The notes under the pieces were generated by a model. That model was not told the origin of the DNA. It worked only from the letters and a program-made list of their open reading frames with translations, and searched no databases. Shown here piece by piece: positions 10,257 through 19,540 of a stretch of 22,616 nt of DNA. Origin of the DNA: Didymodactylos carnosus (taxonomy: Eukaryota; Rotifera; Eurotatoria; Philodinida; Philodinidae); the NCBI GenBank assembly GCA_905250885.1, contig CAJNOQ010002800.1, positions 1 through 22,616 of the forward strand. Direction: 5' to 3'. The stretch's first letter is position 1, and each line of letters starts with the position of its first letter. The translations under genes were made by a program, and so were the position numbers.

Positions 10257-11473
10257 ATGAGTGCACTGGTCAAAGATGCGAAGATTAAAATTGATGATCC
10301 TCGTTATGATCAAAATACTTATATGGGACGAGCAAAACATTTTTTTTTAACAACAAATCCATTAAACCTTCTGGCTAGTGATACACAATTGAATGAGGGT
10401 ACGACGATGTTTTTTACTAAAAGTCGAACTGGACAAAGTGGAAGAATGGATTTTAGCTAAACAAATTGTTGAAGATTATCGTCGTGGTGTTGGTACTAAA
10501 CGTGATTTATCCGTGGATGAATTATGGCGAGCAAAATATTTATATGACAGTGCATTTCACCCTGATACAAAAGAAAAAATGTTTTTACCTGGTCGTATGT
10601 CAGCGCAAGGTATGAACTATTTCTAGTTTATCCTAAATTGAATTTTTTTATAGTGTATTTATTTTTCTAGTGCCATGCAATATGACTATTACGGGTTTTA
10701 TGTTAACATTTTATAAATCTACGCCAGCTATTATATTTTGGCAATGGATTAATCAGTCGTTTAATGCCATCGTTAATTATACAAATCGTAGTGGTAAGTA
10801 ACATTGTATGTTTCTATTATTCTAATATATTCTTTTTGTATATTCATTTGATACAAGGTGATAAACCAATCACTAATCAAGATCTTGGTAAATCTTATGC
10901 GATCGCAACAACGGCTGCAACAGCAACAGCTCTCGCTCTCAAAGGTAAAATTGTTTTTGGATTGAATACATTTATTGTATTGACTTCTGTGTTTTTGTAG
11001 CTGCTGTCACAAAACTACCGCCTATTGCTGCTCGTTTTGTTCCATTTGCGGCTGTGGCTGGTGCTAATTGTGTTAATTTACCATTTATGCGTTATAATGA
11101 AATTCGAGATGGTATAGCTGTATTTGATGAAAATGGTAAACGTGTTGGTGAATCAAGTAATGCTGCCAAAAAAGCTATTAGTCAAGTTGTATTGAGTCGT
11201 ATTGGAATGGCGGTACCAGGTATGATAATACCACCAATTATAATGAATTTTCTTGAGAAAAAAGAATTTATGCGCCGTCGTATATGGTTAAATAGTCCAA
11301 TACAAATTGTTTTATGTGGTGTATTTTTGGTATTTGCAACGCCCATGTGTTGTGCTCTCTTTCCCCAAAAGAGTTCAATGACCGTAGCAAAATTAGATCC
11401 GAAATTACGAGAAAAATTATTACATGATGGTATGAATGATAATCAACGTGTTTATTTCAATAAAGGACTTTAA
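10257..11473 (+). CDS. Sideroflexin (SFXN1/3-type mitochondrial serine transporter)
   Basis: Exons are 10257-10398, 10457-10609, 10671-10793, 10858-10944 and 11001-11473, giving exactly 325 residues (human SFXN1 has 322). Introns are 58, 61, 64 and 56 bp. Sideroflexins are multi-pass inner-membrane carriers; SFXN1 and SFXN3 import serine into mitochondria for one-carbon metabolism. Family blocks run the full length: [97 protein letters not shown] and the C-terminal [11 protein letters not shown]...VYFNKGL. Several hydrophobic segments match the family's membrane spans. The first intron was placed so that QLNE joins [11 protein letters not shown], which restores the family spacing; reading through would give a stop. 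Resemblance is closest to SFXN1/2/3 rather than SFXN4/5, but the paralogue is not certain. Confidence 0.96.
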
Positions 11474-11971
11474 ATATCATTCCATATAACAGAAAGTTTT
11501 TATTAGAAAACTGTTTAGCGGAATGATTGTCTCTCAACAATATACTCAGATATATTTCCGTCCATTTAATGTTATCATTCCTATTTTCACAACAAAAGAT
11601 TGTAACATGTTTCCTTTTTTTTACTTTTCCTGAGTGTGTTTTTATGTTTTAATTTTATAACACATGTCTACTAGATGCGTGAGACTAAAGTCGTTTTATT
11701 CTAGTCCTGTAAAATAAAATCATATCACACCGGTGACGCCACCTATATGGCAACCTTCTTTTGGCTGTTTTACTCCAAAAATGTCACAGTGTAAGGAAAG
11801 AAAAAGAGAAAAACACATAAATCAGAGGTGAGAAAGTTATTAGAAAATCGACAACGTTTCTGTCTAGCTCACAAAACAGTTATCAATCAAATCATCGGTC
11901 TGGGGCTACACAAGAAAAATATTTTTGTTATTGTTTTTCTCTATATAACGTAGGTTCTTAGCACTTGTTAT
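11474..11971. other. Sideroflexin 3' flank
   Basis: No gene is seen. A candidate poly(A) signal AATAAA lies at 11713-11718, about 240 nt behind the stop. The last eight bases, 11964-11971 (CTTGTTAT), are the left target-site duplication of the hAT element. Confidence 0.4.
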
Positions 11972-12469
11972 TAGAGGTGTACAGGGTATGAGTTTTTTGT
12001 ACTCTGTATCCTACCCTATTGACTTCAGACAGTTTGCACCCTACACCCTACTCTATACATAAGAAAGTAGGAGTAAAATAAGATCATTCATTCAGGGATC
12101 GAAGTTCGTTTTTCTACCTACAGTTTTATTCAAAAACAATAAACACACATTTTATTGCTGTCAAAAATTTCGCAATAACAATATGTCGTCAAGTACGTCG
12201 GGATTCAAGGGTTGTCGTCTTTCTTCTAATATTCGGCTAGTAGCGCTGAATATTCTTTCTGATGTGGCCGAAGTTGAAGAAACGCCCAGCAATGATCGAG
12301 TCAACAAACTGAGATTTGATAGATGACAGCATGATTCATGAAGTCATGCACCACTAAAGGAGCGAATGTCTCAAACGTCTCAGTCTGTATCCTATCCTAT
12401 AAAAATGTTTCATACCCTTAACTTACCCTACCGTAATAGGACAGGGTAGGGTGATCCTGCACATCTCTA
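11972..12469 (-). mobile_element. Short non-autonomous hAT transposon with an 8-bp target duplication
   Basis: CTTGTTAT occurs at 11964-11971 and again at 12470-12477, an exact 8-bp duplication as hAT transposases make. The element ends are TAGAGGTGTACAGGGT at the left and, on the other strand, TAGAGATGTGCAGGAT at the right: imperfect terminal inverted repeats of hAT type. CCTACCCTAT-like subterminal repeats occur at both sides. At 498 bp it keeps only the last part of a transposase frame on the minus strand, so it is an internal-deletion derivative that would need a transposase in trans. Confidence 0.9.
12161..12298 (-). pseudogene. C-terminal remnant of a hAT transposase (dimerisation region)
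   Basis: On the minus strand from 12298 to the TGA at 12163-12161 the frame reads 45 residues including TSATSERIFSATSRILEERR, then LNPDVLDDILLLRNF and stop. The (S/A)ER(I/V)FS motif followed by a basic helix and an LLLRN end is the signature of the hAT C-terminal dimerisation domain. The DDE catalytic core and the BED zinc finger are absent. The intact end suggests that the deletion was recent or that the source element was intact. Confidence 0.9.
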
Positions 12470-12589
12470 CTTGTTATCTCTTTCTTGTCTACATATGGAC
12501 TACGATGAGTGTAACATAAATACAAATGGTTTCTAATCTAAACACAATGTTAGTCTGTTAGATAAACCTTGTTGTTGTTGTTTTAGATA

Positions 12590-14717
12590 ATGTCAAATAT
12601 ATTAGCATTCCAATACGTTGTCATTGGCGGTGGTATTTCAGGAGTGACATGTGTCGAAACTGTAAATACTTTCTTGTGGTTTCTGGACTAATATTGTTGA
12701 AAAATGTTCAATTTTAGCTTGCAACATTTGCTCCAGAAGCTACAATTCTTTTATTAACGGGATCACCACTTATCAAAGCAATCACACATTATGTAAAAGT
12801 AAGACGGTAATATATCTTTGAACAACTCATCTCATCAATATTTAATTATATTTTAGCTTAGTAAATTTTTAGAAGAATTTGATATTAGTGAAAAACCATT
12901 TTCCTATCTAGCTGAACAACATTCAAATTTAACACTTTTAAATAAAATTGTCGATCATTTGGATACGGATAAACATGTACGAGTTAAATAATTATTTTGT
13001 ACCTCATAGTCACTGTATGAACCATCTGTATTGTAGACACTAATTTGTACAGATGATACGATAATCAAATATGATAAACTTTGTATATGTGCTGGTGCTC
13101 ATCCTAAAGTAAGCATAATTTTCATCTTGATTGAGAATAGTATTAGTGTTTTTGTTAGTCTTCTAGCTTATTTGTGATTCGAATCCATTTGTACTTGGTA
13201 TACGTGATACAGAAACAGTTGATTCGTTTCAAAAAAAATTATTATCAGCTAAACAAATTGTTATTGTAGGAAATGGTGGTATAGCCACTGAATTAGTGTA
13301 AGTAATAGAACAGTATACAAATAATTTGTAGTTTTTTATTTTGTTATCTTTTTCTTTTTTAAGATATGAAGTTGAAAATTGTTCTGTTATATGGGCTGTT
13401 CGAGATGAACATATTTCTACAACATTTTTTGATGAAGCAGCCGCCTGTTTTTTCCTTGATAAAATTCAACAAAAGAAAAATAATCAAGAAGAAAAATTAA
13501 ATGAAAAACGAACAAAATATGAAACGGTTGAAATAACAAATAAACGTATGTTAATTTTTCAAATGAAAATTAAATATTTTAAATTTTGTTATTTCACTAA
13601 ACAGCTATCAAAATGACGAGTAGTATTTCTGGCGGAGCGTTAGGACCCGATTGGGCAGTAAATCGAACAATGAAAGGTTTAGGTCAAGTAGGCTTATCAA
13701 AGAAATCATACATTACATCCGATTAATACTGTTGTTTTTAGAAAACACGTCAAATTCATATTGAATATAAAGTTGAAGTTAAATCAGTTTTGACGCCCGA
13801 TGAATTAGAACGACGACAATTAATATCAGAAAATATGTTTTCTGAACACAGTCAACATCAAAGTAAAAATGATATTTATAGACAAGAATTGAATATATTT
13901 ATTTATTTTTCCTTAGACAATTGGCCTGTTTATGTTGAATTAACAAATGGAAAAATATTTGGATGTGATTTAATTGTGAGTGCTACTGGTGTTGTACCAA
14001 ACACAGATATGTTTGTAAAATCTGCGCCGGTACGTGTCAAATAGTTGTGTATTGTACATGACATAATCATTTTGTTTCTGTTTTAGTTTGTGATAGGACA
14101 AGATGGTGGTCTTGAAGTTGATGAATTTATGCGTACATCTGTTAAGGACGTTTATGCTGCAGGAGATGTGTGTACGGCTGGTTGGAAACATGCTGAACAT
14201 TGGTTTCAGGTATTGAGTATACTTCTAGTTTTGTTTTCGAAGTAATGTTCTACCAGTGAAGAATTTTAGATGCGTTTATGGTCTCAAGCACGTCAGATGG
14301 GTCATTATGCTGCGAAATGTATGCTTGCACATATGTCAAATGATGATAATATATCAATGGATTTTTGTTTTGAATTATTTGCACATGTAACAAAATTTTT
14401 TAATATGAAAGTTGTTCTACTTGGAAAATATCATGAAAATGATATGAAAAAATATGACAATTTGATACGTGTTACACCAGGTAAAATAACTTAAGAATAA
14501 TTGATAATTGACATTTTGAAAAATATGTTTTACTTCTCTAGGTGAAGAATATATTCGCGTGACATTGAAAGATGGCCGAGTGCATGGTTGTGTGTTTATT
14601 GGAGATACAGAAATGGAAGAAACATTTGAAAATCTCATTCTAAATCAGATGGATGTTAGTGCGTACGGTGAAAGTCTTTTAGATCCAGATATTGATATTG
14701 CTGATTACTTTGACTAA
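12590..14717 (+). CDS. PYROXD1: PYROXD1-like pyridine nucleotide-disulfide oxidoreductase, 12 exons
   Basis: Exons are 12590-12661, 12718-12798, 12857-12976, 13037-13108, 13167-13297, 13364-13545, 13605-13687, 13742-13862, 13917-14029, 14087-14209, 14270-14480 and 14542-14717, giving exactly 494 residues (human PYROXD1 has 500). PYROXD1 is a class I FAD-dependent, NAD(P)H-using oxidoreductase of nucleus and cytoplasm; in mammals it protects the tRNA ligase complex RTCB from oxidation. Visible motifs are VVIGGGISG (FAD dinucleotide fold, N-terminus), [10 protein letters not shown] (NAD(P)H fold), [17 protein letters not shown] (FAD-contacting second signature) and the family-specific tail ENLILNQMD...[16 protein letters not shown]. 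As in other PYROXD1 proteins no CxxC redox pair is seen. Introns are 54-66 bp. Intron 8 (13863-13916, 54 bp) is divisible by three and stop-free, so its retention would add 18 residues. It converges on the PhyH gene 210 bp away. Confidence 0.96.
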
Positions 14718-14729
14718 AATAAATTTCTA

Positions 14730-14735
14730 AATAAA
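14730..14735 (+). terminator. PYROXD1 poly(A) signal AATAAA
   Basis: AATAAA lies 13 nt behind the stop codon and is followed by a T-rich and TCT-rich stretch. Another AATAAA at 14718-14723 touches the stop codon itself. Either would give a very short 3' UTR, which fits the convergent gene close by. Confidence 0.5.
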
Positions 14736-14927
14736 CAATTTTTGTTCTCTCTGATCTTCCATTCTCATCAATGTTGTTTAAAGAAAAAGAATAAATTGCA
14801 GTAAGACGAATGTCAACTTGTTGGAAAATACTAAGTGTTAAACCAAAAATTGTAATTTTTATGGCATAAAAACAGTGGTTTTATGCAAAATTTCACTGTA
14901 AAACGAATGCACATGAGAACAACACGT

Positions 14928-15767
14928 CTATTGTTCCCATAAGATAGGAAATAATGAATGATTCATTTTTGCACGAACAGCGAGTTCATTCGAAAGCTCT
15001 TCGAATTCGGGTGATGTTTTCCAAGTGCGTGGCGCATGAGTAATATCATCGCCTAAAAATCGCACAGAAAATGCTCTTCGTCGTTGATCAGCTCCTCGTG
15101 CGCCGTGTAAGGTAAGCATATGGAAACAAACGATATCTCTTGGTTCCAATTCCCATCCAATTATTGGATACTTTTCTCGTTCATTCTCAATATCTGGTAA
15201 ATCTTCGAGAGTACCTTCTGGAAACCATTTTGCTTTATTATCCATAAATGTTCGTGGCATCAACCATTTTCCGTGATGTGATCCGGCGATAAATTCTACT
15301 GTCGAATATCTTGACACTGGATCAACTGGTATCCATATACTACAATTTTGAAAGCCGTCAATATTATAATATGGTTGATCTTGATGCCATGGTGTAATTT
15401 GTTTTGTATTTGCTTCTTTCACTAACATATGATCATGATAAAGTCGAGTTGTTTTACTGCGCATTAATAAGCCAGCAACGATACTAATAGACGACTCAAA
15501 AATAAATTTTTTGTAATATTCATTATTTTGCCAGTTACAAAAATCTTCTGTGAACAAGCCTGTATCATCTGGTTTACTCGCTATTTTCACTCTTGAACTT
15601 GGATGCTTCAAATTTCTATCAATACCGCTTTTGAGAAGATCGATCTCATCTTGAGTGAGTATTTGACGAATACATACAGCACCGTCTCGTTGATATTCGT
15701 CGACAACATTTTGTGTTACAATAGACTTGACGTGTTCAACTATTTCAGAGTTGAAACGATGAGACAT
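14928..15767 (-). CDS. Phytanoyl-CoA dioxygenase (PhyH) family protein, intronless
   Basis: The single open frame of 279 residues has no intron, unlike the split genes around it. It belongs to the PhyH-like Fe(II)/2-oxoglutarate oxygenases. The iron ligands are visible as His128 and Asp130 in TPWHQDQPYYN and His221 in LTLHGARG, with an arginine-rich stretch about ten residues on (RRR, 229-231) that should hold the 2-oxoglutarate-binding arginine. Other blocks are WIPVDPVSR, VEFIAGSHHGKW, LEPRDIVCFHM and the ending FPILW. The architecture, full-length blocks and lack of a peroxisomal PTS2-like leader resemble bacterial PhyH-family enzymes more than animal PHYH or PHYHD1. The substrate cannot be predicted. 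Lack of introns and the bacterial-like sequence suggest horizontal acquisition, which is inference. The start ATG is at 15767-15765. Confidence 0.93.
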   Translation of the reverse strand: MSHRFNSEIVEHVKSIVTQNVVDEYQRDGAVCIRQILTQDEIDLLKSGIDRNLKHPSSRVKIASKPDDTGLFTEDFCNWQNNEYYKKFIFESSISIVAGLLMRSKTTRLYHDHMLVKEANTKQITPWHQDQPYYNIDGFQNCSIWIPVDPVSRYSTVEFIAGSHHGKWLMPRTFMDNKAKWFPEGTLEDLPDIENEREKYPIIGWELEPRDIVCFHMLTLHGARGADQRRRAFSVRFLGDDITHAPRTWKTSPEFEELSNELAVRAKMNHSLFPILWEQ

Positions 15768-16137
15768 ATCACGCAGAAAATCAAATAAATAAACAAAAAC
15801 TAAAGATTAATGTCAAGAACACTAGTTTTTTTGATATATAACAGTTCGTGCGTCAGTCTATGTAAACTAGATAAGATAAGAATCTAGTATATATGTCAGT
15901 CGTTGAGATGAATATACATGTTGCAAGTCACAATATTTTGATCTATAATCGGTCATTTTAAAGTACAACGATGAATGAAGGATGTAAAATTATCTGAAAA
16001 ATACGAGCATTTTTAGAAAAATACTTTTGAGGAAAACGTTTTTATCGCTAAATGTAGAGAAAAAATTCTAAACAGGTAATTAATAGAGTGCGTCGCTATC
16101 GAGTCGCGAGAGAATAGAGCATTAAAACGTTTCACAA
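15768..16137. other. Region upstream of the PhyH gene
   Basis: This AT-rich region should hold the promoter of the minus-strand PhyH gene. An acceptor-like AATCTTTAG (minus strand, about 15807-15815) lies some 40 nt before its ATG. The imperfect palindrome CTAGATAAG..GAATCTAG occurs near 15868. No gene is seen. Confidence 0.35.
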
Positions 16138-16737
16138 CACTTTTGTCATCGGGTAACGCTCTGTTTTTAGTGACAAAAATTCTCTCGGCTTGTGATAAAA
16201 GTTTTATTTAACCATGTTTGAATAGTGGTTACGATAGTTCGTTTTCGATTGTGACGAAAGTGTCTGGTTTTTTAGACACGTCGGCACTTTCATCATACGC
16301 TGCATGAAACGACTACGTTGAAATCAAGGTTGTAATGCAAAGTTCATTAGTCCAAAGCACAGTAGTGCAAACTGGAGTAATAACTTCTTGCCTTTTTCTT
16401 TCCAAGCATTGCATTTTCTTAGTGAAACGCATAAAAAAACCTTCTGAAGTCTTTTTCTATAGTCAGAATATCAAAATCAAGCGTCTATTGCGTTTGGGAG
16501 TAGCTCGGTCTGGAGTAGTCCACACTATAGCAGTCCAAATTGCAGGAGTCCACATGTAAGCAGTTCTGTGTAATTAGTGTGACGAAAGTTCGCAATGGGG
16601 TATGACGATGGTTGTAGGTATGTCACACAGTCGGTTACGAAAGTTCACCATTCTCGTGACCAAAGTGTGGGATGGTACTCCCCCAAAAATGCCATACACT
16701 TTCGTCACGTATGACGAAAATTAACGTGACGAAAGTG
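16138..16737. repeat. Cluster of GTGACGAAAGTG motifs in both orientations
   Basis: The 12-mer GTGACGAAAGTG or a close variant occurs at 16251, 16579, 16634 (GTTACGAAAGT), 16656 (GTGACCAAAGTG) and 16726 on the plus strand, and inverted at 16138 (variant), 16285 (variant) and 16697. The copies at 16697-16710 and 16724-16737 form a perfect 14-bp inverted repeat with a 13-nt spacer. The ends at 16251 and 16708 also match as 17-bp inverted repeats with one mismatch (GTGACGAAAGTGTCTGG against GTGACGAAAGTGTATGG), so 16251-16708 may be a 458-bp mobile element. No clear target duplication was seen. Confidence 0.65.
16346..16571. repeat. Degenerate 15-bp-period tandem repeat (AGTCCA core)
   Basis: Short units with the core AGTCCANANT recur exactly 15 bp apart at 16502, 16517, 16532, 16547 and 16562. 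A second set at 16346, 16361 and 16376 has the same period. Read on the plus strand (frame of 16335-16559) they give five-residue units such as SLVQS-TVVQT and SGVVH-TIAVQ-IAGVH. The open frame is short, interrupted by non-repeat sequence, and has no family that I recognise. I treat it as a decayed minisatellite inside the GTGACGAAAG cluster rather than a gene. Confidence 0.5.
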
Positions 16738-17436
16738 CTATCAGCCATCAAAATACTAGTCGATAAATTCTATATTCAAACTACCCATATGGCAACGTAT
16801 ACGTCACATTTAAGAGTAAAACTTCGTTTTTAACAGCATTGGAGTACACACCTAGAGGAATAGATAAGATCTAGCACCGGTTTCGTAGCGTTACTATAGT
16901 TTTTTAAAAAGTTTATATTTATGCTTTTCCTTCAACGCAATTCTCTGGTCATCTCGACTGATTTTGTTGTGCATTTTTAACGAATATTTTTCTATTGATT
17001 CTACAGTCGATTCTAGAATAGCAGAGGGCCTCTTACTATCAATGTGCATAACGTTGCACATACAAGTATCAATTGAACAACGTTCGTACTATTAATCGAT
17101 GCTAGTGCTGTCGTTCTCGATGGGATGGAATGTACTAATGTGAAAATTGCTCAGACAGATCAAGTCAAGTAACTTTGGTACAGTGGTCTGAGAGCATCGA
17201 GATTGTTAGTTCATTATATTGGTCGATTCATTTTTTCAAATTTTGTTGATTTTTCAATTTCCCAGTCGTGGCAGGTAAATAATACTGGTCGATGCTCACT
17301 GGTTCCAATATCCTATGCCTCTGCTGTTTCGACCAATGAAATAATTATTCCTATAGTGATAATAGCTGATCTTCTCAATATTGGTGAATTCGGAGCAAGA
17401 ATTTCATAATTATGTTAATTACTAGAGATGTGCGTG
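16738..17436. other. Gene-poor intergenic sequence
   Basis: No gene is supported. TGTGCATAACGTTGCACA near 17043 is a small near-perfect palindrome. An open frame to 17409 without a true ATG start has no recognisable product. Confidence 0.35.
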
Positions 17437-17701
17437 ACCATGGTTTTTCGGTCATGCTTATATTATGAGTGATTGCTTCGACCGCTCAAGATATTCTAAT
17501 AATCGCAAGAAACGAATAGAACACGTTTACGGAAAGCAAATTGAATAAGCTGATATTTTTGAAAAAGAATTTACATTTACCCAAAACAGTATTTCTTTCC
17601 ATGATAACATAGGCCAGGGAATCAATGAAGAAACAGTATCCAAAAAGCGAGGAATGTCTGAGATGGATGCAGTAGAAAAACCATTATTAAATAGTGAATA
17701 G
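17437..17701 (+). pseudogene. Possible coding relic (plus strand) with one in-frame stop
   Basis: From 17437 to the TAG at 17699-17701 the plus-strand frame is open except for one TAA at 17546-17548. Before that stop it reads WFFGHAYIMSDCFDR and a basic stretch; after it come acidic and polar residues ending EMDAVEKPLLNSE. That style resembles the cytoplasmic tail of a membrane protein, but I do not recognise a family. TTGAATAAG just before 17549 could be a splice acceptor, which would make the second half a last exon. A 110-codon hydrophobic frame on the opposite strand (17859 to 17527) overlaps it and looks like the antisense of the polar codons. Either reading could be chance. Confidence 0.2.
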
Positions 17702-17971
17702 CCACAGATAATATAGTACTGAAACACACTGATGACTTTTCCTAATAAACAGACGACAAACACACTAGTTAGTTCAAAAGAAGGCTGAAAAAGTATTTTA
17801 AAAAGAGGTAGATTTGCATTAAAAATTGATTTTAATAAATTCATTGATCGATTATACATATTAATGTGTGTTAACCCGTTGTCTCTACATCTTTAATAAG
17901 AACCTATGCCGACTATTCAGTAGTGTAGTGGCACAAAATAATATTCAACTCGGCTCGTATCAAAACTCTGA

Positions 17972-19540
17972 AAAATCATTAGAAAATCTATAAAATTGTC
18001 ACCAATCAACTGTTCTACTAATCCAGTAGTGATTCTATGGAATCTGTAACAAGAGCGGAGAAAGTACAGAATGCATTTTGAACTTCGCTAATAATGGTCA
18101 CAATGCTGTAAAAGCAACCTTACAATATCATTTTTATATAAACTCGAGTTGTAATGCAATACTTTTCAGTCTAACAGAGTATGTTGATTTGTCTCTGCAT
18201 GTATGTGGACACCTCAATTCACTTACGGGAGACGCCAGCGTTGTTCTACGGTTTTTTTAACTTCCTGTCGATGTATACATGGTACATCATTATTATCGCT
18301 AAAAAAGCGATCTAATATCTCATGATGTTGATATTTATTTATCTCTGTGCAATGTCTACACACCAAATACCAATAATAAGCTAAAAAACGAACAAAAACT
18401 GTCTAAGTTAGCTTGAAATTTTCACTGATTCGATAAATGAATTGTCAGAAAGCAGAGACTAGATATGAACTCCGAGTCATCGGTAAGCGTTTTAACAAAA
18501 ACATTTATGCTTCTAAAATGTGACTTTTTTAGATAAACACAGCTCTTACTCTTGTGAAGATTTTATTGAAGAACAACAAAATACACTCTAAATAAAAAGC
18601 GTATACTAGAAAATCCTTTCGAAAACTGTTTTCCGTATTCGGAATGATCTCGAAAACTCGTTTCCGTATTTGAGAATATACGTAGGGCATCTAACTTTCG
18701 CATACCCAAACGGTATCCTCGAATACCAAACAAAGGTATTATTTAAAACTCTTTTTTTTCCAAACTTTTTCAAAAAACTAAAACATATCAGGATATTCGA
18801 TTGTCGGTTTTAGAAAATACCTTTCTGGGTATTTGAATTATTTCCTATAAAATCCTTCGGTTTACGAAAGGTAGAAAACTTCCCAGGGTTTTAGAAAAGA
18901 CCTTTCGATTGTGCAAAACTTATTTCGGATACCCTGCTCCGTTTCGGAAAATAATGTTGTCTTGTCTTTTGATTCGAAATGCAGAATAATAGGAATTCCT
19001 TTTTCATAAAAAAGCAATTAATTTTTGCATCCTATACATACAAGCTTCAAAAAGCGCATTTGTGACTTCCACTATCAGAAACTGATAGAATGCTTAACCG
19101 ATATAACTTATTCCGCTCGTAAACTCTTTCTTGGAAATCTGCTCAAGATCGATTTACGAAAAAAAAACAAAAACTAAAATGTTCAGGATTGTACTCTACA
19201 GATTCTTAAATTAGATGTTTCCTTCATACCGCTTTAGACTTATTTTCAATAATGCGTGCAAATAAAAGTACTTTTTTCGGTTGTATCGGTTTCAGTTAAT
19301 CGATAAAAAAATAGTCATTTAAAGTAGTCTATATGAAAAGTGATTTAAAAAACTGCTTTACAACTCGAGTTTATATAAAAATGATATTGTAAGGTTGCTT
19401 TTACAGCATTGTGACCGTTATTAGCGAAGTTCAAAATGCATTCTGTACTTTCTCCGCTCTTGTTACAGATTCCATAGAATCACTACTGGATTACTAGAAC
19501 AATTGACTGGTGACAATTCTATAGATTTTCTAATGATTTT
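17972..19540. mobile_element. 1.57-kb element with 187-bp inverted terminal arms
   Basis: The arm 17972-18158 matches the reverse complement of 19354-19540 with only scattered differences. Both begin AAAATCATTAGAAAATCTAT and end near CTCGAGTTGTAA. Weaker similarity continues just outside (TCAACTCGGC at the left and TCAATTCGGC at the right), with about 17 extra bases at the left, so the true ends may lie a little further out. The 1.2-kb interior is AT-rich with no convincing frame. I saw no target duplication. It fits a non-autonomous DNA transposon with long terminal repeats or a large fold-back; the superfamily is unknown. Confidence 0.7.
18617..18678. repeat. Two-copy 31-bp tandem repeat
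   Basis: TTTCGAAAACTGTTTTCCGT starts at 18617 and TCTCGAAAACTCGTTTCCGT at 18648, exactly 31 bp apart. The following 300 bp up to about 18960 keep reusing TTTCG, GGAATACC and GAAAAC words in less ordered form. It lies inside the 1.57-kb inverted-repeat element. Confidence 0.5.

Noticed and set aside
10399..10456. Read-through of sideroflexin exon 1, or alternative 40-bp intron joins
   Set aside because: Read-through hits a stop. Alternative acceptors leave extra residues, whereas the 58-bp intron restores the exact family spacing.
13172..13186. GATTCGAATCC, resembling a tRNA T-loop
   Set aside because: It lies inside PYROXD1 exon 5, where it encodes the conserved CDSNPF segment.
13970..14638. 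Minus-strand ORFs opposite PYROXD1
   Set aside because: They overlap confirmed exons on the other strand and have no recognisable content.
17203..17409. 68-codon plus-strand ORF
   Set aside because: It has no ATG start and no recognisable product.
17423..17436. TAGAGATGTGCGTG, similar to the hAT terminus at 12469
   Set aside because: No partner end or 8-bp duplication was found nearby, so it may be chance.
18465..18595. Tiny two-exon frame with GT..AG (18483-18532) and AATAAA behind it
   Set aside because: It would encode only 26 residues inside a transposon-like element with no similarity to anything known.
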